A DNA stretch of 64,000 bases. It comes from Chryseobacterium aahli. GTDB lineage: Bacteria; Bacteroidota; Bacteroidia; Flavobacteriales; Weeksellaceae. Both the position numbers and the translations under genes were made by a program. Position 1 is the first letter of the stretch, and each line of letters begins with the position of its first letter. The stretch lies in assembly GCF_022699665.1 (NCBI RefSeq), contig NZ_JALDNB010000002.1:248001-312000 (forward strand). Direction: 5' to 3'. This document shows positions 1-7,529 of the stretch, one piece after another. The notes under the pieces are model-generated. The model was not told the origin of the DNA. It worked only from the letters and a program-made list of their open reading frames with translations, and made no database searches.

Positions 1-2270
1 GGGATTCACTATTCGTGAAATACAATATGCCTGAAAGCGTTGGGAAAAGTTTATTGTGGGACAGGATTTTACACAATTTCGGAACACCACCGGTAATTCT
101 TGATCAGACAAGAACAGACAAAAGCGCAGAGTCTATTAAAAAAAGAATGACCTACCGTGGTTATTGGGATTCTGAGGTTAAATTTAAACACGAATTAGAT
201 TCAACTTCCAAAAAAGCAGCGGTAACATATTTTTTAACGCATAACAGCCCAACTAATATTAAAGAATATTACTATAATATTCCTGATGCCGGCGTTAAAA
301 GTCTTTATCAGCAAAACATGAACGAAACACTTATCAAGTCAAAAAAAGTACTTGATCAGACAGTTCTTGAAAAAGAGGTTGCAAGAATTAATGATATCAT
401 GCGAAGAAGCGGTTATTATAAATTTAATAATGGCAATGACGAAGTCTATTTTGTAGCTGACTCATTAAAAGACAGAAAAAATGTACCATTAACGCTTGAA
501 ATTCATAAAGATTCTGCAGATTCGCCATATAAACGTGCTACATTTGGAAATATAGATGTTGCCATCATTGATGAGCCAAGTGATTTTGGCAGAAAAACGG
601 TGAAAGACAGTCTGCGAAGAATCAGATTTCATAAAATGAATGATAATTACAAAACCAATTCTATCTGGAGAGCAATTATTGTTGATAATAAATCAGTTTA
701 TAATCAAAATCAACTTGATTTAACGAAAAGAAATCTTCTTGCAATGAATAATTTTAGCATTCTGAAAGCTAAAGATTCTTTAAGACAAGGTGGCGCTATA
801 AAGCCAAATGACAGCATCATTGATGTTTTGTATTTGCTAAAACCACTTCCAAAATATGAACTTAAATTAGGTACAGATTTAAATTATTCTCAATTTTTGA
901 ATTGGGGATTATCTCCTTCAGTCGATCTTACTACTAGAAATGTGTTCCGAGGTGCAGAAAACCTTTCTACAAGCCTATCTGGTACTTTCGGACGTGTTGT
1001 GAACCCACGGGATTTAGATAACAGGATTTGGGCTTATGAACTATCAGCTCAGGCCTCTCTAAGTTTTCCTCGTTTGTTACTGCCTTTTAATTACTATAAA
1101 TTGATTCCTAAAAGATATACACCAACATCATCAATTGTTTTGGGAGCATCGGTGCAGAATAATATAGGATTAGGCAGGGTTAACTTTAATACAGGTTTAA
1201 ATTATTTTGCTAACGTTAATGATCAGTCATCACACAGATTGACTTTATTTAATACACTTTTCAGTTTAACAAAAAATAAAGATAGTTACTACGATTTCTT
1301 CGTAAATGATGATGCAGTAAGAAGGACTGTTTTTGATGATTACTTTGCATTTAATCCTCAACTAAAACAACAATTTGACGCAGGTGTATTAACGAGAGAC
1401 CAGGTTTCGGAACAAATCATTACAGATGACAATTACATAGCAACATTAGATCAAAAAAAGGCTGATGATGTGGTGGCATTCTTAGGAACGCTTGTCAATA
1501 AAGACAGACAGACACAGGACGTAATTATCTCATCATTTATTTATAATTTTATCTATAACGAAATCGGAAAAAAAGATTATCCAAACGCATTCTATTTTAA
1601 TGGGAAAATGGAAGTTGCAGGTAATATTCCGAGTATATTCAATCAAAAAAGAAAAGATGATGGTGGCGTTTTGAGAAGTCCGGAACGTACAATTTTCGGA
1701 ATTCCTTATGCACAGTTTGTGAAATTTGATTTTGATGTAAGAAAATATTTTAAATTTAACGGAAACCAAACTTTGGTTCTTCGCCAATTTATCGGATTAG
1801 GAATTCCATATGGAAACTCTTCTTCAATGCCTTTTGTACGATCTTATTTTAATGGTGGTGCTAATGATATTCGTGCTTGGGTAGCTTTTGGAGGTTTAGG
1901 TCCCGGAGGTTCTCAGGTTGACGAAAGAGTGAGAACTTATTTAATGGGTAATGTGAAATTGACAACCAATTTAGAATATAGAATTCCGCTTAATGACATG
2001 TATGAAGGTGCAATTTTCACAGACATCGGAAACGTTTGGAATACAGAAAACAATGGTTTTGATGATCAGTTTAAATTTAATAAATTCATCAGAGAAATGG
2101 GTGTCGGCAGCGGAGTTGGTTTAAGAGTAAATGTAGCGTATATCACTTTAAGATTAGATTTGGCCTATAAAATTTATGACCCGAACAAACCTGATGGCGA
2201 AAGGTGGAGATTCAATCAATTTCAGCCTTTGAAACCTACACTGAATATCGCATTTGGATATCCTTTTTAA
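1..2270 (+). CDS. TamA/BamA-family outer membrane protein (TamL-like), 5' truncated by the window edge
   Basis: Outer-membrane beta-barrel protein of the bacterial surface antigen (D15/Omp85) family, expected to help insert or export outer-membrane components. The reading frame is open to base 1, and the first possible in-window start is only a GTG at 15, so the true start very likely lies upstream. About 750 residues are visible: an N-terminal half with POTRA-like repeats (roughly residues 1-280) and a C-terminal barrel. The loop-6 signature appears as GGANDIRAW followed by GGLGPGG, matching the Bacteroidota TamL version of the VRGF/Y motif. The protein ends in GYPF, a typical C-terminal aromatic barrel end. 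Its stop overlaps by 4 bases the stop of the convergent sanA-like gene. TamL rather than BamA is inferred from the loop sequence and length. Confidence 0.8.
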   Translation, partial: DSLFVKYNMPESVGKSLLWDRILHNFGTPPVILDQTRTDKSAESIKKRMTYRGYWDSEVKFKHELDSTSKKAAVTYFLTHNSPTNIKEYYYNIPDAGVKSLYQQNMNETLIKSKKVLDQTVLEKEVARINDIMRRSGYYKFNNGNDEVYFVADSLKDRKNVPLTLEIHKDSADSPYKRATFGNIDVAIIDEPSDFGRKTVKDSLRRIRFHKMNDNYKTNSIWRAIIVDNKSVYNQNQLDLTKRNLLAMNNFSILKAKDSLRQGGAIKPNDSIIDVLYLLKPLPKYELKLGTDLNYSQFLNWGLSPSVDLTTRNVFRGAENLSTSLSGTFGRVVNPRDLDNRIWAYELSAQASLSFPRLLLPFNYYKLIPKRYTPTSSIVLGASVQNNIGLGRVNFNTGLNYFANVNDQSSHRLTLFNTLFSLTKNKDSYYDFFVNDDAVRRTVFDDYFAFNPQLKQQFDAGVLTRDQVSEQIITDDNYIATLDQKKADDVVAFLGTLVNKDRQTQDVIISSFIYNFIYNEIGKKDYPNAFYFNGKMEVAGNIPSIFNQKRKDDGGVLRSPERTIFGIPYAQFVKFDFDVRKYFKFNGNQTLVLRQFIGLGIPYGNSSSMPFVRSYFNGGANDIRAWVAFGGLGPGGSQVDERVRTYLMGNVKLTTNLEYRIPLNDMYEGAIFTDIGNVWNTENNGFDDQFKFNKFIREMGVGSGVGLRVNVAYITLRLDLAYKIYDPNKPDGERWRFNQFQPLKPTLNIAFGYPF

Positions 2271-2884
2271 TCCGCAGAAATTCCCAATACAAAATAAACT
2301 ACAGCAATCACTCTGGCGAGAATCTCTCTGGATTGGTTTCTGTAGAAACTTTCGGGTTTGTTGACATCTTGCGCATCAAATCCTAGCGCATTCATGTTAT
2401 TATTTCTTGCAAAAAACAATGCCCGAAGATTATGAAAACCTTGTGAAACGATAATGACGTTTTTCTTTCCGTAAACATCTTTACAGCGTAAAATACTTTT
2501 ATAAGTGTTAAAACCTTCCGGATCTTCAATAATGATATCTTCCGGAACACCTTCTTGGTAAATCAAATAATTTTTCATTGCAGCCGGCTCGTTGTAACCT
2601 TTGCTTTTTTCCCCGCTCACAATGATTTTTTTTATTTTTCCGTGATGATAAAGCAATGCTGCAGCATCCATTCTTTTAGTAAAATAAGGATTAGAAAGCC
2701 CCGAACGCATCCTGGGAGAAGTTCCTAAAACCAAAGCAATTTCTCTCGGCGGAATTTTTGAAATCTTATTGTAAGTTCTTCCGTTGGTAATCCCAAAAAC
2801 CCAGACATTACAAAGACATATCAAGAGAAACCCCAATTCTATTGATGAAAAAATAAATTTAAATATGTTTCGGATAATTCTCAA
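2267..2884 (-). CDS. SanA/YdcF-family membrane protein (DUF218)
   Basis: A 205-residue protein with one N-terminal membrane segment (about residues 10-32) and a DUF218 domain. Visible motifs are ALVLGTSP, the KIIVSGEKSKGYNEP strand-loop and the IIVSQGFHNLRALF segment, which match SanA/ElyC proteins linked to envelope barrier function in enterobacteria. The biochemical activity of the family is not settled. The start ATG overlaps the stop of the upstream reductase gene by 4 bases (2881-2884), so the two are translationally coupled. It converges on the TamL-like gene. Confidence 0.85.
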   Translation of the reverse strand: MRIIRNIFKFIFSSIELGFLLICLCNVWVFGITNGRTYNKISKIPPREIALVLGTSPRMRSGLSNPYFTKRMDAAALLYHHGKIKKIIVSGEKSKGYNEPAAMKNYLIYQEGVPEDIIIEDPEGFNTYKSILRCKDVYGKKNVIIVSQGFHNLRALFFARNNNMNALGFDAQDVNKPESFYRNQSREILARVIAVVYFVLGISAD

Positions 2885-4005
2885 CTAAAGTCAAAGTTAA
2901 GCTTTATTTTCTTAGTTTTTGCAATCGACATGCAAGCTAAAATTTTACCCTGAGCCTCTTCTTTTTCGGTAAGATATTCGTTTTCTAAAAGCTCAACTTC
3001 TCCTTCTTCCAAAGTACATTCACAGCTTCCGCAAATTCCCGATTTACAGGAATAAGGAACATTGAATTTTTGAATTAAAAGTTGTTGCAGAATTTTTTCT
3101 TTATTATTTGGAAGTTCAGTCTGATAATTTTCCCCAAACATTTTAAAGTCTATCTGTACATTTTCAATCAACGGAAACTCTTTTTCTACAGGATAAATAT
3201 CATCATTAAACTCTTCAAATAATTCAAAATGAATATTCTTCTTCGGAATTCCGTGATGATAACACGCATTTGCCAGAGTTTTGATCATCTCCCCCTTTCC
3301 ACAAATCAAAACTTCATCTACTGCATCCCAAATCGTAGATTCTTCATCGGTGTCATCTAAGTGAAGGATTTGATTGATAATCAAATTTAATTTCTTGGCA
3401 TCTAATCTCCCGTAGAAAAATTGTTCAGCAGTTTTTTCCTGAGAATAAAAAAAGAAAATCTGAAGCCTCTCACCATATTTATGAGCAAGATTATCTAAAA
3501 GATCACGATAAATAAGTTCCTCAGAGCTTTTATTTCCAAGGAACAAAAAAAGCCTCGTCCTCGGTTCGTTGTAAAGAATGTTTTTAAAATGACTGATAAT
3601 CGGAGTAATCCCTATTCCTGCAGCAAAACCCACAATAGTACGGAATTCACTAGGTTTTGAAACAATGGTAAATCTACCATTGGGCTCACTTACAAGTAAC
3701 TCATCACCAGCTTGATAGTTTTTATAAAGTTGTGCGGTTGCACCATTTTTAGAATTGACTTTAATTCCTAAAGATATTTTCTCCTCGTACGGCGCCGAAG
3801 TCATCGAATAATCATTGATAACTTCTTTTCCATCAGCATTGAATTTTACACTTACAAACTGTCCCGCCTCAAACTTAAAATTCTCTTTAAGATTCTCAGG
3901 AATTTCAAGCTCCAACGAAAAAGTATTTTTGGTCAGGTCTTCCTTTTTAGCTATTTTTAGGCCGTGAAACTGCGTCAGTTTTCCTTTATAGATTTGTTGT
4001 TCCAT
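2881..4005 (-). CDS. Ferredoxin--NAD(P)H reductase with C-terminal 2Fe-2S domain (PaaE-like)
   Basis: A 374-residue soluble electron-transfer flavoprotein. The order is an FAD-binding domain with DYSM at about residues 65-68, an NAD(P)-binding domain with GFAAGIGITP at about 126-135, and a plant-type 2Fe-2S ferredoxin domain with C320, C325, C328 and C358 (CxxxxCxxC plus a distal Cys). This matches reductase subunits such as PaaE of phenylacetyl-CoA epoxidase and stand-alone flavohaemoglobin-like reductases. No paaABCD genes lie nearby, so it probably serves another oxygenase or desaturase. It is co-transcribed with the sanA-like gene and has a recognisable promoter just upstream. Confidence 0.85.
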   Translation of the reverse strand: MEQQIYKGKLTQFHGLKIAKKEDLTKNTFSLELEIPENLKENFKFEAGQFVSVKFNADGKEVINDYSMTSAPYEEKISLGIKVNSKNGATAQLYKNYQAGDELLVSEPNGRFTIVSKPSEFRTIVGFAAGIGITPIISHFKNILYNEPRTRLFLFLGNKSSEELIYRDLLDNLAHKYGERLQIFFFYSQEKTAEQFFYGRLDAKKLNLIINQILHLDDTDEESTIWDAVDEVLICGKGEMIKTLANACYHHGIPKKNIHFELFEEFNDDIYPVEKEFPLIENVQIDFKMFGENYQTELPNNKEKILQQLLIQKFNVPYSCKSGICGSCECTLEEGEVELLENEYLTEKEEAQGKILACMSIAKTKKIKLNFDFS

Positions 4006-4014
4006 ACTTCATTT

Positions 4015-4042
4015 CAAAAATAAATAAAAAATAATTATCAAA
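4015..4042 (-). promoter_or_regulatory. Bacteroidota-type promoter of the reductase-sanA operon
   Basis: On the minus strand TTTG (4042-4039), a 16-base spacer and TATTTTTG (4022-4015) match the Bacteroidota -33/-7 pattern. The -7 box is only about 10 bases before the ATG at 4005, predicting a very short leader. Confidence 0.4.
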
Positions 4043-4123
4043 CAGAACTTACCGCAATTTTATTACCAACAAAACCAATGAGAAGTACCCATCGTATATT
4101 TCATTTAATAATAAAATCTACTT

Positions 4124-4678
4124 ATGAAAAAGATAATTTTATCCACACTTTTGGCTGTTACTCTTTTTAGCTGTAAAAAGGAAAGCCCGAAAAGTGAAGA
4201 AAATTTGGTGTCAACAGATTCTACATCAACTTCTAAAACGACAGAAGCTCCAAAAATTGATTTTAAAGAAATTTCTCAAAAAGAATTAGTACAAAATTTA
4301 GCAAAAAAGAATGATACTCTTTACGTTACTAATTTTTTTGCCACTTGGTGTGGACCTTGTATGATGGAAATTCCTCATTTTAAGAAAAAAATTGAAGAAT
4401 TAAAAAACAAACCTGTAAAATTTACTTTTGTAGATATTCTTGATAAAGCAGCCTGGAAAGATAAAGTTCCAGCCTTTGCGAAAGAGCATGGACTAGAGAA
4501 CCACATTGTGTTGGTAGATGAATCTAAATTTGATGATACCTTTTTTACTAATTTTGAAAAATGGAAAGGAAACGGAATTCCTTTTACTTACTTTAGAAAA
4601 GGTAATAAAACAGAAGAATTTGAGGGATCAATGTCTGAAGAAATGTTGAATGAAAAGATCAATTCATTTTCAAAATAA
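4124..4678 (+). CDS. Thioredoxin-like (TlpA-family) lipoprotein
   Basis: A 184-residue periplasm-facing thiol-disulfide protein. The signal peptide ends in LFSC with Cys17 as the lipidated residue. A Ser/Thr/Lys-rich spacer runs to about residue 45, followed by a thioredoxin fold with the redox motif WCGPC at about residues 75-79 and a cis-proline segment in GNGIPFTYF. The likely role is reduction or resolution of disulfides in envelope proteins. It sits 24 bases ahead of the ABC permease gene and may share a transcript, but a functional link is not evident. Confidence 0.85.
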   Translation: MKKIILSTLLAVTLFSCKKESPKSEENLVSTDSTSTSKTTEAPKIDFKEISQKELVQNLAKKNDTLYVTNFFATWCGPCMMEIPHFKKKIEELKNKPVKFTFVDILDKAAWKDKVPAFAKEHGLENHIVLVDESKFDDTFFTNFEKWKGNGIPFTYFRKGNKTEEFEGSMSEEMLNEKINSFSK

Positions 4679-4702
4679 ATATACAGAATTACGCCTCAAG
4701 TA

Positions 4703-5674
4703 ATGTCGAAAAAATTCAGAATCTTGTGTTTAGTTTTATGTATCGCAATTGTATTGGCTGCGATCATTAATCTAAATACAGGATTTTTAAACTTAAATCT
4801 TCATGATTTTCTCTATAATTCTGAAAACGGACAAATTGCTGAGATCAGAATTAATCGTGTTTTGGTCATGCTTTTGGCAGGGATTTCGATTCCGACATCC
4901 GGTTTTCTGATGCAGGAATACTTTCAAAATCCGCTCGCAGGTCCAGATATTTTAGGAATTACATCGATTGCAAGTTTATCCGTAGCATTTTACATCTTCT
5001 TTTCTCACAGCATTTTACTGCCTGAATTTTTACAGAACAGCTTTTTAAGTCTATCCGCAATTGTTGGAAGTTTGCTTTTGATGCTCGTTCTGCTATCAAT
5101 GTCGAACAAATTTCAGGACAAATCATACTTGATCATTTTCGGATTTTTGGTTTCGGCGTTTGCAGGAGCAATCGTTTCTCTTTTGCAGTTTTACGCTGAA
5201 AATCAAAGTCTGAAAAACTATATTTTGTGGTCTTTCGGAGCGAATAATATGGTTTCGAGAAATCAGATTATCGTACTGACGATTTTAGTGGGGATTGGAT
5301 TATTTTTTTGTTTTAAAACCATCAAACCTTTAATAGGAAATTCTTTAGGAAGTTCTTATGCACAAAGTTTAGGAGTTAATTTAAATCATTTAAAAATATT
5401 GATCATTGTAACTTCTTCACTCTTATCTGCTTCTATCACAGCTTTTTTAGGGCCTATTTTATTTATAGGAATTATTGTCCCTCACTTCTGCAGATTGATT
5501 TACAACCCGTCAAAACTTTGGCAGCAATGGATTTTGAATATGTTTTTGGGAATGCTCATTATGTTGATATTTTCAATTACCGCTGAAAAAACTCAGATTC
5601 CATTGAATGTAATCAGTTCTCTGTTTGGAATTCCTGTGATTTTGTTGATGCTTTTGAAGCAGAATAAGGTTTAA
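4703..5674 (+). CDS. FecCD/BtuC-family ABC transporter permease
   Basis: A 323-residue polytopic inner-membrane permease of the iron-siderophore/cobalamin importer family, with about 9-10 hydrophobic segments. It shows family motifs RINRVLVMLLAGISI near the N-terminus, NPLAGPDILGITSIAS, and the cytoplasmic coupling region FLGPILFIGIIVPHFCRL. The matching ATPase follows after a 227-base repeat-filled gap. No periplasmic substrate-binding protein gene is present next to it, so that subunit must be encoded elsewhere, and the substrate (haem, siderophore or cobalamin) cannot be read from the sequence. Confidence 0.85.
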   Translation: MSKKFRILCLVLCIAIVLAAIINLNTGFLNLNLHDFLYNSENGQIAEIRINRVLVMLLAGISIPTSGFLMQEYFQNPLAGPDILGITSIASLSVAFYIFFSHSILLPEFLQNSFLSLSAIVGSLLLMLVLLSMSNKFQDKSYLIIFGFLVSAFAGAIVSLLQFYAENQSLKNYILWSFGANNMVSRNQIIVLTILVGIGLFFCFKTIKPLIGNSLGSSYAQSLGVNLNHLKILIIVTSSLLSASITAFLGPILFIGIIVPHFCRLIYNPSKLWQQWILNMFLGMLIMLIFSITAEKTQIPLNVISSLFGIPVILLMLLKQNKV

Positions 5675-5706
5675 ACTAAATTGTGAAGTCATTTATTAAT
5701 TTTAAA

Positions 5707-5890
5707 TCTCTCGCAGATTTTGCAGATAAAGCAGATATTTGAGAATGTTTTTTTAATTTAAATGATTAAAAATAATCATCTCTGTTTGTCATTCCGGAGG
5801 AATCTAAGCTAAATTTGTAAAGATGCTTTCAGCTTGACAAACATTAATATTTAAATCAAAAAGAAAAATCTGTGAACATTTGCAGAAATT
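5707..5890. repeat. Composite intergenic repeat: GCAGAT-type inverted arms around a REP-like palindrome
   Basis: Between permease and ATPase genes. An outer arm at 5707-5740 (CTCGCAGATTTTGCAGAT and on) is answered in inverted orientation at 5864-5890 (AATCTGTGAACATTTGCAG). Inside is a palindromic element at 5785-5841 starting TTTGTCATTCCGGAGGAATC and ending TTGACAAA. The inner element has a sister at 9949-9996, and the outer one resembles 31453-31485. No open frame or promoter is evident. Confidence 0.7.
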
Positions 5891-5901
5891 AAAGCTCAGA
5901 C

Positions 5902-6825
5902 ATGCACCTACAAATCAAACAAGCCAACATAGGCTACGACAAAACTTTAATTTCAAATGCCAATGCATCTTTGAATTTAGGTGACGTCTGCCTTTTGATA
6001 GGAAATAATGGTGTCGGAAAAACAACTTTAATTAAATCAATTCTTCATCAAAACTCTTTATTAGGAGGAGAAATTTTAATTGATAATAAAAATGTAAAAA
6101 AACTTTCGGTAAAAGAGATTGCAGAGAATATTGCAGTCGTGTTTTCTAAATCGGTCATTCCGCAAAATCATACGGTTGAAGATCTTATTTCGCTCGGAAA
6201 ATATATTTACTATCCTTTCTATTTTGAATTAAAACAAGAAGACAAAGAAGAAGTTAAGGAGATTATTCACGAATTAGATTTAACTCAATATAAAAATACG
6301 CTCCTCAGAAACCTTTCAGACGGAAACCTTCAGAAAGCATTTATAGGAAGAGCTTTGACACAAAACTCCCCGATAATTATTCTTGATGAACCAACAACTC
6401 ATCTGGATGAAAAGAATAAATTAATCATCCTTAAAACGCTTCGAAAATTAACCAAACAGCAAAATAAACTCATTTTGTTTTCCTCTCACGATTGGAGACT
6501 GGCAAAGGAATTTGCTGATAAAATGTGGTATATTAAAGATAATCATTTATACTCAGGAATTGTGGAAGATGTTTTGTTGCAGCATGATGAACTCACGAAT
6601 GCATCACTGTTTCAGGTGAATGAAAATTTTGTAGCGCCTTCCATAGAATCTCCGCAGATTCAGAAAGAAATGTTGTATTCTTTGCTTCAAAAAAATTTCC
6701 AAAAAGATTTGTCATCTTTCGATTTTAGATATAACGAATCAGTTTGGGAGATTTCATTTGCTAATAAACAGCACCAATGTGAATCCTTCGAAGAAATAGT
6801 TAAATTAATCTCAAAGCTTCATTAA
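5902..6825 (+). CDS. ABC transporter ATP-binding protein (FecE/FhuC-like)
   Basis: A 307-residue ATPase that should pair with the FecCD-type permease upstream. Walker A is GNNGVGKTT at about residues 34-42, the signature is LSDGN at about 138-142 (instead of the usual LSGGE), Walker B is IIILDEP at about 158-164, and the switch His lies in SSHD near 196. The domain proper ends near 245. The remaining 60 or so residues are an extension beyond the usual length of about 255, with no motif I recognise. Cytoplasmic, energising iron-complex or cobalamin uptake by family assignment. Confidence 0.85.
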   Translation: MHLQIKQANIGYDKTLISNANASLNLGDVCLLIGNNGVGKTTLIKSILHQNSLLGGEILIDNKNVKKLSVKEIAENIAVVFSKSVIPQNHTVEDLISLGKYIYYPFYFELKQEDKEEVKEIIHELDLTQYKNTLLRNLSDGNLQKAFIGRALTQNSPIIILDEPTTHLDEKNKLIILKTLRKLTKQQNKLILFSSHDWRLAKEFADKMWYIKDNHLYSGIVEDVLLQHDELTNASLFQVNENFVAPSIESPQIQKEMLYSLLQKNFQKDLSSFDFRYNESVWEISFANKQHQCESFEEIVKLISKLH

Positions 6826-6851
6826 ATCAGCATTTTAATTATTTATTTCAC

Positions 6852-6871
6852 ATACTATGCATGCATAGTAT
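6852..6871. promoter_or_regulatory. Upstream palindromic operator of the marR promoter region
   Basis: A perfect 20-base palindrome, ATACTATGCATGCATAGTAT. It lies 83 bases (centre to centre) upstream of a near-identical copy at 6935-6954. MarR dimers bind such palindromes, so this is a likely site for the adjacent regulator. Confidence 0.7.
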
Positions 6872-6934
6872 TATGCTAATCATACATTTTAATTACCTGA
6901 TAATCATATTTTTAATAAATTTTAACATTCAATA

Positions 6935-6954
6935 ATACTATGCATGCATAATAT
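6935..6954. promoter_or_regulatory. Promoter-proximal palindromic operator of marR
   Basis: ATACTATGCATGCATAATAT differs from the upstream palindrome by one base, which breaks one pair of the symmetry. It occupies the -33/spacer region just before the -7 box at 6959-6966, where a bound repressor would block RNA polymerase. Confidence 0.7.
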
Positions 6955-6958
6955 TTGC

Positions 6959-6966
6959 TACATTTG
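6959..6966 (+). promoter_or_regulatory. -7 box of the marR/beta-oxidation promoter
   Basis: TACATTTG fits the Bacteroidota -7 consensus TAnnTTTG exactly. No TTG -33 box is visible at the right distance, because that position is taken by the palindrome. The predicted transcript start leaves a leader of under 20 bases before the ATG at 6991. Confidence 0.45.
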
Positions 6967-6990
6967 ATAAAACCGATTAGCAAAAAAAAT

Positions 6991-7443
6991 ATGATGGATA
7001 ATAATAAAGAAAAAACAGAAAATGTTGACCTCATTCTAAAGCAGACTTGGTTAGCAGTTTCGAAAATGTACACCGAGCTTGCACAAGAACATGATTCTAC
7101 CGCAGTTCAGGCTCTTACCTTATTGAAAATTGATCCGAAAGAAGGTACAAGAAGCACCAATTTGGGACCCAAAATGGCAATTGAACCCACTTCTCTCACA
7201 AGAATCATCAAACTCCTTGAGGATAACGGATATATTTATAAAGAAAAAACCACTACCGATAAGCGTGAAGTGATCATTAAGCTTACTGATAAAGGTTTAA
7301 GTTCAAGAAATATGTCTAAGGAAGTTGTTGTGAATTTCAACAAAAAAGTGATGGAAAAAATTGCTCCCGAAAAGTTGGAAACTTTCAAAGAAGTCATGAC
7401 AGAAATTATGAAAATAGCTTCTGATTTAAACAACAGAAAATAA
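6991..7443 (+). CDS. MarR-family transcriptional regulator of the beta-oxidation operon
   Basis: About 150 residues with a winged helix-turn-helix: the recognition region is around MAIEPTSLTRIIKLLEDNG, and the wing carries the typical DKREVIIKLTDKG. I start it at ATG 6991 rather than the in-frame TTG at 6955, because the earlier codons would run through the -7 box and into the operator. MarR proteins bind palindromes as dimers and are often released by a small ligand. Here an acyl-CoA or fatty acid is the natural guess, since the next genes encode beta-oxidation enzymes. Two matching palindromes upstream argue for autoregulation. Confidence 0.85.
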   Translation: MMDNNKEKTENVDLILKQTWLAVSKMYTELAQEHDSTAVQALTLLKIDPKEGTRSTNLGPKMAIEPTSLTRIIKLLEDNGYIYKEKTTTDKREVIIKLTDKGLSSRNMSKEVVVNFNKKVMEKIAPEKLETFKEVMTEIMKIASDLNNRK

Positions 7444-7529
7444 CTTTCTCCTTTTGAGGAAAGTTTATAAAGATTTATAATAAAACCCGAAAGGTTAAAC
7501 TAAGCGATAATAACTAAAATAAAATATTA

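Noticed and set aside
4124..6825. A single siderophore-uptake operon including the thioredoxin lipoprotein
   Set aside because: There is no substrate-binding protein or TonB receptor, and a repeat-filled gap separates permease and ATPase. The lipoprotein is adjacent, but nothing ties it to transport.
6955..6990. TTG start of marR at 6955
   Set aside because: Would overlap the operator edge and -7 box. ATG 6991 gives the normal MarR length.
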